Positions 7,501 to 13,655 of a stretch of DNA of 14,023 nt are shown here, one piece after another. Source of the stretch: Chloroflexota bacterium (GTDB taxonomy: Bacteria; Chloroflexota; Limnocylindria; Limnocylindrales; CSP1-4); the NCBI GenBank assembly GCA_021812735.1, contig JAKAMV010000156.1, forward strand, positions 1 to 14,023, in the 5' to 3' direction. The position numbers and the translations under genes are program-made. The notes below the pieces were generated by a model, which worked only from the letters and a program-made list of their open reading frames with translations, was not told the DNA's origin and made no database searches. How positions within the stretch are numbered: the stretch's first letter is position 1; the number at the start of each line of letters is the position of its first letter.

Positions 7501-8750
7501 GCGCCGGCGTGCTCCTGGAGCGACACGATCGCGTCGAGGCTCTCGATCGTCCGGCGCTGGCGCTCGTCACTCTCGCGGAGCGCCTCGGCCGCCTCGTGGC
7601 TGGCCGTCGTGTCCATGACCACCCCAAAGGTGTAGGCTCCCGAGCCGTCCCCGGTGGGCATCCGCCGGCCGCGGTCGACCACCCACGCCCAGGTGCCGTC
7701 GGCGCGCCGCATCCGGTACTCGAGGCTCCATGACGGCGGCTCGTCGGCCCAGACCTCCATGCACATGGGCAGGTCGTCCGGGTGGACGAGCGCGTGCCAG
7801 GCATCGAAGTCGGGGATGTCCGCGGGCTTCCAGCCGAGGATGCGCTCGACCGGCGGGCTGAGCAGCAGGCCAGTGCCGGCGCGCTCCTGGAACGCCACGA
7901 TGGCGTCGACCCCCTCGACGATCTCTCGGAGGCGCTCCTCGCTCTCGGCCAGCGCCGCGTCGGCTGCCACGCGCTCGGTGATGTCCATGATCACGCCGAA
8001 CTTCCCGCGCTCACCCGCCTCGCTGGTGAACCGCTGGCCCTGGTCGGACACGGTGGCGTACGTGCCGTCCGCCCGGCGCATCCGGTACTGCAGGGCCCAG
8101 ACCGGGAGGTCCTCGGCCCACGTCGCCAGGCAGGCCGGCAGGTCGTCGGGGTGGATCAGGGAGTTCCACGCCGCGTACGTGCGGATCCCGTCGGCAGGCC
8201 AGCCCAGGATCTGCTCGATCTGCGGGCTGACGGTCAGCGGGCCGCCCTCGCGGAGGGACCACGCGATGACAGCGTCGACTGACCCGAGGGTCCGGCGCAG
8301 CTCCGCCTCGCGATCGCGCAGCTCGGCCGTCGTGTGGTGCAATTCGGTGACGTCGCGAGACAGGACGAGAATGCCATCGCCAGTGGGCCGGACGCTGAAC
8401 TCGCACCAGCGAGCGCCGTCCTCGCCGCTGGGGACCGGCGCCTCGAAGCGCTGCGGCCCGCTGCCGTCGAGGCTCTGCTCAAGCCGCCGGGCGACCTCGC
8501 TGCCGTCGAGCCGTGGGTGGTGGTCGTGGATGCTCCGGCCGAGCAGCGCCGTCGGCGTGCTGCCGAGGTGCGCGGCGGCGGCGGGGTTGGCGTAGCGGAA
8601 CCGGCGGTCGCGATCGAGGAAGGCCACGCCCCCCTCCATCCCCTCGACGATGTCGCGGAAGGGCAGCTCGCCGAACACGGGCAGCTCGTCGGCGGCAGCG
8701 GATGACGGGCTGGGCGCGACGGATGGCGCGTGCTCGTCCGATGCGCTCAT
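4518..8750 (-). CDS. soluble hybrid histidine kinase with about eight PAS domains and a C-terminal receiver
   Basis: This 1410-residue protein has no membrane segment or signal peptide, so it should sense cytosolic cues. Domain order: a PAS near residues 25-140; four PAS_3-type domains near 146-640 at a 123-124-residue period, each with HPDDLP and a YRMR-ADG strand; three more PAS domains near 640-765, 770-890 and 900-1020; HisKA with GGVAHDFNNLLAAIRGY and phosphoacceptor His1045; HATPase with NLVVNARDAMP (Asn1157), DTGHGI and GRGSGMGLATVYG; and a receiver near 1290-1410 with LLVEDD, phosphoacceptor Asp1345 in VTDVRMPG, and LTKPF. All catalytic residues are present. The ATG at 8750 is used because the longer frame (to 9245) would overlap the upstream gene and its extra residues are low-complexity. 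No ribosome site or TANNNT box is evident. No output regulator lies beside it, so signalling may pass through another protein. Ligands are unknown. Confidence 0.93.
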   Translation of the reverse strand: MSASDEHAPSVAPSPSSAAADELPVFGELPFRDIVEGMEGGVAFLDRDRRFRYANPAAAAHLGSTPTALLGRSIHDHHPRLDGSEVARRLEQSLDGSGPQRFEAPVPSGEDGARWCEFSVRPTGDGILVLSRDVTELHHTTAELRDREAELRRTLGSVDAVIAWSLREGGPLTVSPQIEQILGWPADGIRTYAAWNSLIHPDDLPACLATWAEDLPVWALQYRMRRADGTYATVSDQGQRFTSEAGERGKFGVIMDITERVAADAALAESEERLREIVEGVDAIVAFQERAGTGLLLSPPVERILGWKPADIPDFDAWHALVHPDDLPMCMEVWADEPPSWSLEYRMRRADGTWAWVVDRGRRMPTGDGSGAYTFGVVMDTTASHEAAEALRESDERQRRTIESLDAIVSLQEHAGAPIISSPQMEQILGIDPATVTTFNGWRALIHPDDLPRCLAVWDDRPPAWALEYRMRHADGHYVWVFDRGRRIAREDGLGEGTFGIVVDVTERHAAAEALRASEEQLRRIVDGVDAIISYQEASGDPVIISPQIERILGHSPERLAPFDDWRAAIHPDDLPACVRVWDGRGLTWDMEYRMRRADGAWIWVNDRGVRVLHDDGRGPGLFAVITDVTAQHEAADRLRASEARFRTMFEEIPEAIGVLRPVFGADGRFRDAGFVAANRTTRERWLGGVPVELVPGTPASGLWFTGGEEVQAAVAQVAVQGEPRRAEVRTERDGVLYWSDLSVFPFEDGVAFVGRDITDQKRADLAVRDSEARFRAVTDSAADAIITIDATGAIVGWNPSAERMFAFPAGGLDRQPVTVLMPDGGVAEHLATARPADEDAGPAAAQLTQVEGRRADGTAFPIEVSVAGWTLEGRRYATAIIRDITERQVADEAVRSAAAFQRSVMDSMAEGLVIVGPDGRVASANARAAVLLGHEADGLAGHTVGVAWGSRDGDGRAYGPGEGPSMTALRTGRSSRDVEISSQRPDGTRVWLRVNTEPLRDRDGVVVASVSTFSDITAEREMREQLRRAQRLEAVGQLAGGVAHDFNNLLAAIRGYADLALAALPTASPGRSDIEQAIRAADRAAVLTRQLLQFSRREVLAPRPVDPGEVIDGLIPMLRQLVGEHIELVASRDPRAGVVLADPGQLEQVIVNLVVNARDAMPSGGRIDVTIRRAEPTEASAPDAQLSKRPAIRITVADTGHGIDPDALPHIFEPFFTTKEGGRGSGMGLATVYGIVGASGGTVSVDSSPGHGTTFTVDLPIMDEPAAEAEESAPASNRLGRVVRETTAAQGAVLLVEDDVAVRAVLARLLGRLGWMVAEQPSGTAAAAAAAAGDIAQPDLLVTDVRMPGIQGPDLARRLREAWPNLPVLFITGLADEVGADEPWVHVLTKPFTAAQLSAAIEAVLSSRG
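6846..8330 (-). repeat. four tandem PAS-coding units, about 372 bp each
   Basis: A 13-base landmark, CGCATCCGGTACT (plus strand), recurs at 6964, 7336, 7708 and 8077, spaced 372, 372 and 369 bases (124, 124 and 123 codons). Each unit also repeats the HPDDLP-coding segment and its flanks. The regular spacing and DNA-level similarity show intragenic duplication of one PAS_3 unit. Confidence 0.85.
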
Positions 8751-8909
8751 GCCCGAGGGACTGTCACCCGCACGGTCGCGACCTCTGCCCGCCGGTGCCC
8801 ATTCGTGTGCCAGGTCGCGGAACGGCGCACGAGGGCTCGCCGAGGGGGACCGCGGGCGCGGCTCGACTCCCCTCTTCGGCCACATGATGGCAGCATCCGA
8901 CAGCCGTTG

Positions 8910-8929
8910 CCAGCCCCCGCTGGTGGGGG
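8910..8929 (-). terminator. weak hairpin in the 221-base gap after the DUF2252 gene
   Basis: The gap 8751-8971 has no convincing gene and contains no TA dinucleotide, hence no TANNNT box for the kinase. It offers two mutually exclusive stems: CCAGC-CCCC-GCTGG (8910-8923) and CCCCC-GCTGGT-GGGGG (8914-8929). Without a U-tract, a terminator role is only a possibility. Confidence 0.25.
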
Positions 8930-8971
8930 GAGGGCGCGCCGGCGCCGCAGGCTGCGCTCCTCGGCTCCCGC

Positions 8972-10417
8972 TCAGCCATGTGCGACTCGGACCCGGCCAT
9001 GTGCGACTCGGACCCGGCCGCCGGCCACCGCGGCCTGGAACGCATGGTGGTCGAGCGCGTTCCGGTCCGCGTAGGCCTCGGCGAACGCCGCGATCGCCCT
9101 GTCGAAGGCGTCGCCGGCCCCGAGGTAGCCGTCGATGGCGATGCGGTCGCCCGAGCGGGCGTGGGCGCGGGCGAGGGCCTGCCCGCACAGGCGCGCGAAG
9201 AGCGCCAGGCCCCGGGGCGGGACCCCCGCCACGTCCAGCGACCACTTCATGTCGGCCAGCTGGCGAACGTAGTACGACCGCCCCCGGTCGCCGCCGGCCC
9301 AGCCGAGGAAGACGTCGCCCGACGCCTGCATCAGCCGCTGGCCCGCCACGACGCGGTGCCCCTGGTCGCGGACCGCACGGCCCGGGAGGTACGGGGCGAG
9401 GATCGACGGCGCGGCCTCCTTGACCTGGAGCACGAGCGGGTCGTCGTCGTCTCGGCCGAGGTACAGCGCCACGTACGCGGCCAGTCCCACGCTGCCGATG
9501 CCCACCACCTTGCGCGCGACGTCCACCAGGCGGAAGCGCGAGAGGAGCTCGCGCTGGTCGTCGGCGAGCGAGGCAGGGTAGCGCCTGAGGAGGGCGAACA
9601 CCCGCCTGCGGACCGCGCCTTCGGGCAGCCGCTCGAGCGTGGGCGGCCGGTCGACGAACCGCCGATGGCCGTCAACGAGCTCGGTGAGCCGGGCGAACGA
9701 GTGCACGTTGTCGCGGGTGGCGGCTGCGGCGAGCACGTCCCTGACCTCGGTGCGCTCGATCCCACTGGGCACCGAGCGCAGCAGCTGGGCCACGTCGATC
9801 CGCGCATACCAGGCGTCCAGGTCCGACAGCCTCGCCAGCTCGCGCATCTTGGTCCGGTAGCCCTCGGCGGCCGCCAAGGGCAGCCGCCGGGCTGCCGCGC
9901 GGGACGATCGCCGCTCCCGGGCGACGATCACCAGGCTCGCCGCCAAGCGCTTGACGTCCCACTCCCAGGGTCCCGGATGGCTCTCATCGAAATCGTCGAG
10001 GTCGAAGACGATCCGCCGGTCCGGCGCAGCGTACGCTCCGAAGTTGAGCAGGTGCGCGTCGCCCGACAGCTGGACGGTGATCCCGCTCACCGGCGTGGGC
10101 GCGAGGTCCGACGCCATGAGCGCCGCGGCGCCGCGGTAGAAGGCGAAGGGCGAGGCCGCCATCCGGGCGTGCCGCAGGGCGAGGAGTGCCGCGTCGCGTC
10201 CCCGCTCTGCGCCGACGAGCGTTTCGACCGGGTCAGATCGGTCGGGCGCGGGCGTCCACAGCCCGTGGGCGCTCCGCGGCGCGATCCGACGCGCGGCCCG
10301 ACCGGCAGCGTGGCGGCGCTCTGCCTGAGGCATGGCGTCGGACGGCGCCGTGGCCGCGTCGCGAATGTCGCCGCCAGGCAAGTCGGGCTCTGCAGGATCC
10401 GTCGGAGCGTCCGTCAT
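8972..10417 (-). CDS. DUF2252 family protein (kinase-fold-like)
   Basis: The 481-residue protein matches DUF2252 in length and motifs. VQLSGDAHLLNFG has Asp120, His122 and Asn125. FDLDDFDES (residues 138-146) is followed by GPWEWDVKRLAASL. Further on are KVVGIGSVGLAAYVALYLGRDDDDPLVLQVKEA, in sense a nucleotide-loop-like region, and the C-terminal CGQALARAHARSGD. The GDxHxxN and DxDDFD pair resembles the catalytic and metal sites of aminoglycoside-phosphotransferase-like kinases, but a substrate is not known. The start at 10417 is fixed by a strong GGAGGG four bases upstream; the longer frame has no such site. The extreme C-terminus is a duplicated seven-residue unit, RVRVAHG twice, made by a 21-bp tandem repeat. 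It is divergent from the SulP gene with a 148-base gap. Confidence 0.88.
   Translation of the reverse strand: MTDAPTDPAEPDLPGGDIRDAATAPSDAMPQAERRHAAGRAARRIAPRSAHGLWTPAPDRSDPVETLVGAERGRDAALLALRHARMAASPFAFYRGAAALMASDLAPTPVSGITVQLSGDAHLLNFGAYAAPDRRIVFDLDDFDESHPGPWEWDVKRLAASLVIVARERRSSRAAARRLPLAAAEGYRTKMRELARLSDLDAWYARIDVAQLLRSVPSGIERTEVRDVLAAAATRDNVHSFARLTELVDGHRRFVDRPPTLERLPEGAVRRRVFALLRRYPASLADDQRELLSRFRLVDVARKVVGIGSVGLAAYVALYLGRDDDDPLVLQVKEAAPSILAPYLPGRAVRDQGHRVVAGQRLMQASGDVFLGWAGGDRGRSYYVRQLADMKWSLDVAGVPPRGLALFARLCGQALARAHARSGDRIAIDGYLGAGDAFDRAIAAFAEAYADRNALDHHAFQAAVAGGRVRVAHGRVRVAHG
8975..9019. repeat. 21-bp tandem repeat at the 3' end of the DUF2252 gene
   Basis: Two perfect copies (8975-8995 and 8996-9016) plus three further matching bases. 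Read on the minus strand, the unit is seven codons (RVRVAHG) and forms the last residues before the TGA. Its length keeps the frame. Confidence 0.9.
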
Positions 10418-10421
10418 GCGT

Positions 10422-10427
10422 CCCTCC
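10422..10427 (-). promoter_or_regulatory. ribosome binding site deciding the DUF2252 start
   Basis: GGAGGG on the minus strand lies four bases before the ATG at 10417. It is the clearest Shine-Dalgarno sequence in the window and rules against the longer in-frame start at 10489. Confidence 0.75.
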
Positions 10428-10515
10428 AGGCCGACCATTCTCGCTCGCCGCGCGGGCCGGCGTCGGGGCCCACGCGCCATGGGGCGCACGCGTCACGCTG
10501 GCGCCGACCCGCTCC

Positions 10516-10521
10516 TATACT
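10516..10521 (+). promoter_or_regulatory. -10 box for the SulP transporter gene
   Basis: TATACT is a near-consensus -10 in an otherwise GC-rich gap. A start near 10528 would give a leader of about 38 bases ending in the GGAAGGGG ribosome site. No good -35 is seen at the usual spacing. Confidence 0.5.
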
Positions 10522-10565
10522 CCGCCCGCGCCCAGCCGCGCGACGCTCGACTTTCGGAAGGGGCC

Positions 10566-12290
10566 GTGAGCACCGCAGCCGCACCCGCCCGGACACCCGC
10601 CCGCCCCCCGCGCCGGAGATCGCGCCCGCTCCTGGGCGGGATCCTCCCCGTGGACCGCGCGCTGCTGCCGCGCGACGTCGCCGCCGGCTTCACCCTCGCG
10701 GCGCTGGCGATCCCCGAGGTGATGGGCTACACCAAGATCGCGGGGACCCCGGTGGTGACCGGGCTCTACACCCTGCTCGTGCCGGTCCTGGTGTTCGCGG
10801 TGTTCGGGTCGTCTCGGCACCTGGTCGTGGGGGCGGACTCCGCGACGGCGGCCATCCTGGCCATCGGGGTGGGCGCGCTCGCGGCCGGCGGCTCGGCTGA
10901 GTACACGGCGCTCGCCTCGCTGAGCGCGCTCCTGTGCGCGGGGCTCCTGGTCGTCGCCCGCCTGCTCCGCCTGGGGTTCATCGCCAACTTCCTGTCGCGC
11001 AGCGTGCTGGTGGGCTTCCTCACCGGCGTCGGCGTGCAGGTGGCGTCGGGCGAGATCGCCGGCATGTTCGGCGTCGACAAGGGCAGCGGCGGCACGCTGG
11101 ACAGATTCGCCCATGCCGTCAGCGAGATTGCGGCCGGGCACACGAGCCTGCCCACGCTCGCGGTGTCGGTCGTCGTGCTGGGGATCGTGGTCGGCTTCGG
11201 GCGGGCGGACAAGCGCATCCCGGGGGCGCTGCTGGCCGTGGCCGGGGCCATCGTCGCGAGCGCGGCGCTCGGCCTCCAGGCGCAGGGCGTGGAGATCCTG
11301 GGCACCGTGCCGGGCGGGCTGCCGCCGATCGGCCTGCCCGCGGGCGTGCTGACCGTCGGCAACATCGAGGCGCTGATCCCGACCGCGGTCTCGATGTTCG
11401 CCGTGATCCTGGCCCAGAGCGCAGCGACCTCGCGCGCCTACGCGGCGCGCTACAACGACAGCTTCAATGAGAACGTGGACCTCGTGGGCCTCGGGCTGGC
11501 GAATCTGGGCGCCGCCCTCACGGGCACCTTCGTCGTCAACGGCAGCCCGACCAAGACCGAGATGGTCGACAGCGCCGGCGGCCGGAGCCAGGTGGCGCAG
11601 CTCACGGCCGGCGTCATCACGCTCGCGGTCCTGCTGTTCCTCACCGGGCCCCTGTCGTCCCTCCCCAACGCGGTCCTCTCGTCGGTGGTCTTCCTCATCG
11701 GCGTCCGACTGGTGGACTGGCGGCACCTCGCCTCGATCGCCCGGCTGCGCAGGGGCGAACTGGCGGTGGCCCTGGCGACGGCGGCGACCGTCGTGCTGGC
11801 GGGCGTGGAGCAGGGCATCTTCCTCGCCATGGCCCTGTCGGTGGTCGAGCACCTCTACCACACGTACCGGCCCTACGACACCCTGCTCACGCTCGACCCC
11901 GACGGCCGCGTGCACTACGAGCTGCCGGGGGAGCGCACCGAGGCGGCGCCCGGCCTGGTCGTGTACCGCTTCGGCGCCGCGCTGTACTACGCGAACGCCT
12001 CGCGGTTCACCGAGGAGGCGTTCGAGCTGTTCGAGGCCGCGGACCCGCCGCTGCGCTGGCTGTGCGTGGCGGCCGGCGCGGTCGGCGACGTGGACTTCAC
12101 GGGCGCGGACGCGATCCGCCAGCTCCACGGGGAGCTCGACGGGGCGGGCGTCCAGCTGCTGCTCTGCGACATGTCCCCCAACGTCCGCGCCCAGCTCGAC
12201 GCCTACGGCCTCACGGAGTTGATCGGCCGGGACCACCTGTTCGACGACGTGCACGCGGCCGTGGCGCACTGCCGGGCTGCGGCGGGCTGA
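10566..12290 (+). CDS. SulP family anion transporter with STAS domain
   Basis: The 574-residue protein begins with a basic tail (residues 1-30), then VDRALLPRDVAAGFTLAALAIPEVMGYTKIAGTPVVTGLY in sense, the SulP signature around helices 1-2 where Pro and Tyr line the anion site. About 10-14 membrane helices continue to near residue 440, including FVVNGSPTKTEMVDSAGGRSQ, a conserved SulP segment. A cytosolic STAS domain fills about 455-574, with VGDVDFTGADAI in place of the usual D-(S/T)-(S/T)-G loop. SulP members carry sulfate, bicarbonate, molybdate or other anions, and the substrate is not predictable here. GTG 10566 is chosen for its GGAAGGGG ribosome site about five bases upstream. A near-consensus -10 lies at 10516. 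It converges on arsR with a 14-base gap and is not obviously part of the arsenic module. Confidence 0.92.
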   Translation: MSTAAAPARTPARPPRRRSRPLLGGILPVDRALLPRDVAAGFTLAALAIPEVMGYTKIAGTPVVTGLYTLLVPVLVFAVFGSSRHLVVGADSATAAILAIGVGALAAGGSAEYTALASLSALLCAGLLVVARLLRLGFIANFLSRSVLVGFLTGVGVQVASGEIAGMFGVDKGSGGTLDRFAHAVSEIAAGHTSLPTLAVSVVVLGIVVGFGRADKRIPGALLAVAGAIVASAALGLQAQGVEILGTVPGGLPPIGLPAGVLTVGNIEALIPTAVSMFAVILAQSAATSRAYAARYNDSFNENVDLVGLGLANLGAALTGTFVVNGSPTKTEMVDSAGGRSQVAQLTAGVITLAVLLFLTGPLSSLPNAVLSSVVFLIGVRLVDWRHLASIARLRRGELAVALATAATVVLAGVEQGIFLAMALSVVEHLYHTYRPYDTLLTLDPDGRVHYELPGERTEAAPGLVVYRFGAALYYANASRFTEEAFELFEAADPPLRWLCVAAGAVGDVDFTGADAIRQLHGELDGAGVQLLLCDMSPNVRAQLDAYGLTELIGRDHLFDDVHAAVAHCRAAAG

Positions 12291-12304
12291 CCTGGCCGAC
12301 TGAC

Positions 12305-12715
12305 CTACCCGCGCGGCTGGAGAACCGGCAGGACGCGCAGCCCGTCCCCGTCGCCGAGCGGGACGCGCAGCCCGTCCGGGTCGCGGGGCGGGACGCGCAG
12401 CCCGTCCGGGTCGCGGGGCGGGACGCCGGCCCCGAGGCCCCGGAATTCGGCGGCAATGGCGGCGAAGCGCTCCACCGCGTCCGCCCGCAGCAGGTAGTGC
12501 ACCCAGGAGCCGCGCCGCTCCGAGGTCACCCACCCGGTCTCGCGCAGCACTTTGAGGTGGTGGCTGACCGTGGGCTGGGCCACGCCGCAGCACCCGGTGA
12601 GATCGCAGGCGCAGACCGCGGACGCCGCCTCGGCAAGCTGGCGCAGGATGGCCAGCCGGGACGCGTCGGCTGCCCCTTGGAGGAGCATGGTGTCGGGATC
12701 GGTCGCGCGCTTCAC
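12305..12715 (-). CDS. arsR: ArsR-type arsenic-responsive repressor
   Basis: The 136-residue protein has an ArsR/SmtB winged helix (about residues 8-95): ADASRLAILRQLAEA, the recognition helix QPTVSHHLKVLRETGWV (from residue 47), and the wing RRGSWVHYLL. Just before the helix, VCACDLTGCC places Cys35, Cys37, Cys42 and Cys43. Cys-x-Cys here matches the As(III)/Sb(III) site of E. coli-type ArsR (ELCVCDL), and Cys42-Cys43 is an unusual addition. Residues 100-130 are a 10-residue unit, GLRVPPRDPD, repeated three times with variation, beyond the normal family C-terminus. Start GTG 12715 is used; ATG 12688 is an alternative. It is divergent from arsM with a 50-base shared control region, so it very likely represses both itself and arsM. 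Confidence 0.9.
   Translation of the reverse strand: MKRATDPDTMLLQGAADASRLAILRQLAEAASAVCACDLTGCCGVAQPTVSHHLKVLRETGWVTSERRGSWVHYLLRADAVERFAAIAAEFRGLGAGVPPRDPDGLRVPPRDPDGLRVPLGDGDGLRVLPVLQPRG
12331..12420. repeat. 30-bp tandem repeat, three units, inside the 3' end of arsR
   Basis: Units 12331-12360, 12361-12390 and 12391-12420 start GGACGCGCAGCCCGTCC. Units two and three are identical; unit one differs at four of 30 positions. Thirty bases is ten codons, so copy-number change would lengthen or shorten the ArsR tail without breaking the frame. Confidence 0.92.
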
Positions 12716-12723
12716 GGGTCACG

Positions 12724-12752
12724 ATGGTATTGACAAGTATCTATTTCGACAA
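12724..12752 (-). promoter_or_regulatory. arsR promoter (minus strand)
   Basis: On the minus strand, TTGTCG (12752-12747) and TACCAT (12729-12724) are separated by 17 bases. The predicted start, about 12717, is two bases before the GTG at 12715, so the transcript would be nearly leaderless. It overlaps the arsM promoter on the other strand. Confidence 0.5.
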
Positions 12753-12761
12753 GTATCAATA
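12728..12761. promoter_or_regulatory. tandem ArsR operator-like sites
   Basis: Two adjacent 16-base segments (12729-12744 and 12745-12760) agree at 13 of 16 positions and share GACAAGTATC. Each is an imperfect TTGA-N6-TCAA palindrome, and the outer ends of the pair (TATTGA and TCAATA) are also inverted. They cover the -35 and -10 of arsM and the -35 of arsR. This AT-rich block stands out in a GC-rich window. ArsR binding is inferred from position and symmetry. Confidence 0.6.
12730..12759 (+). promoter_or_regulatory. arsM promoter
   Basis: A perfect -35 TTGACA (12730-12735) and a -10 TATCAA (12754-12759) are 18 bases apart. The expected start falls at about 12766, the A of the arsM ATG, so a leaderless mRNA is predicted. 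No Shine-Dalgarno sequence precedes that ATG. Confidence 0.6.
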
Positions 12762-12765
12762 TGAC

Positions 12766-13611
12766 ATGACGACAGACACGAGCAGCATCCACGACGAGGT
12801 CCGCGCCCACTATGCGGCGGCGGCGATCCAGGCGAGCGAGGGCGGCTGCTGTGCGTCCGAGGACGGTATCGGCGCGCAGCTCTACTCGGCTCTCGATCGC
12901 GAAGGGCTGCCCGAGGCCGCCGTGCTGGCCAGCCTCGGCTGTGGCAACCCAACGGCGGTGGCCGAACTGCACGAGGGCGAGCGGGTGCTGGACCTCGGGT
13001 CCGGCGGCGGCATCGACGTGCTGCTCTCGGCCAAGCGCGTCGGCCCCACCGGCCGCGCGTTCGGTCTGGACATGACCGACGAGATGCTGGCGCTGGCGAT
13101 GCGCAACGCCGCCGAGGCGGGCGCGACCAACGTCGAGTTCCTCAAGGGCGACATCGAGGCGATCCCGCTTCCCGCCGCGAGCATCGACGTCGTCATCAGC
13201 AACTGCGTGATCAACCTTGCGGCCGACAAGCCGGCCGTGTTCCGCGAGATCGCGCGGGTCCTGCGCCCTGGCGGCCGGCTGGGCGTGAGCGACATCGTGG
13301 CCGACGACGCGCTGAGCGCCGGGGAGCGCGCCACGCGCGGCTCCTACGCCGGCTGCATCGCGGGCGCGCTCTCGTTCACCGAGTACGAGCGGGGTCTGGC
13401 CGAGGCCGGCCTCGCCGACGTCGAGATCACGCCGTCGCACCTCGTCGCAGACGGGCTGGCCAGCGCCATCGTCAAGGCGCGCAAACCGGCGGCCGGCGAA
13501 CCAGTCGAGGACGGTCCGGGCGGGGCCTTGTGGCGGGCGCCCCATGCCTCGCTGGCGATGCTGCCCGCACGGGACGACGGCGGCACGGGCTGCTGCGGCG
13601 GCGGGTGCTGA
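12766..13611 (+). CDS. arsM: arsenite methyltransferase ArsM
   Basis: ArsM uses S-adenosylmethionine to methylate As(III) stepwise to di- and trimethyl forms in the cytosol. The 281-residue protein has the SAM-binding motif [16 protein letters not shown] (from residue 74), GLDMTDEML, and [11 protein letters not shown]. The three As-binding cysteines of the family are recognisable as Cys59 (LGCGNP), Cys147 (SNCVINL) and Cys197 (YAGCIAGAL). An early Cys28-Cys29 pair (EGGCCAS) and a C-terminal Cys276-Cys277-x3-Cys281 tail are extra thiols that could bind As(III). ATG 12766 is preferred to ATG 12724, because the latter lies upstream of the -35 and inside the operator region. It is divergent from arsR, which probably represses it until arsenite is present. 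No ars efflux or reductase gene is adjacent in view. Confidence 0.95.
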   Translation: MTTDTSSIHDEVRAHYAAAAIQASEGGCCASEDGIGAQLYSALDREGLPEAAVLASLGCGNPTAVAELHEGERVLDLGSGGGIDVLLSAKRVGPTGRAFGLDMTDEMLALAMRNAAEAGATNVEFLKGDIEAIPLPAASIDVVISNCVINLAADKPAVFREIARVLRPGGRLGVSDIVADDALSAGERATRGSYAGCIAGALSFTEYERGLAEAGLADVEITPSHLVADGLASAIVKARKPAAGEPVEDGPGGALWRAPHASLAMLPARDDGGTGCCGGGC

Positions 13612-13655
13612 GCTACGCCGAAGGGAACTTCTCCATTGGCGCGAGCGGCAGGACT

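Noticed and set aside
5922..7733. Plus-strand open frame of about 600 codons
   Set aside because: Antisense to the PAS-coding region; its apparent internal repeats are the complement of the PAS repeats.
8751..9245. Longer N-terminus for the hybrid kinase
   Set aside because: It would overlap the 3' end of the DUF2252 gene on the same strand and adds only low-complexity residues; ATG 8750 directly precedes the first PAS domain.
12724..12765. Upstream ATG for arsM
   Set aside because: It would place the start codon upstream of the -35 box and translate the operator region; the added residues are not family-like.
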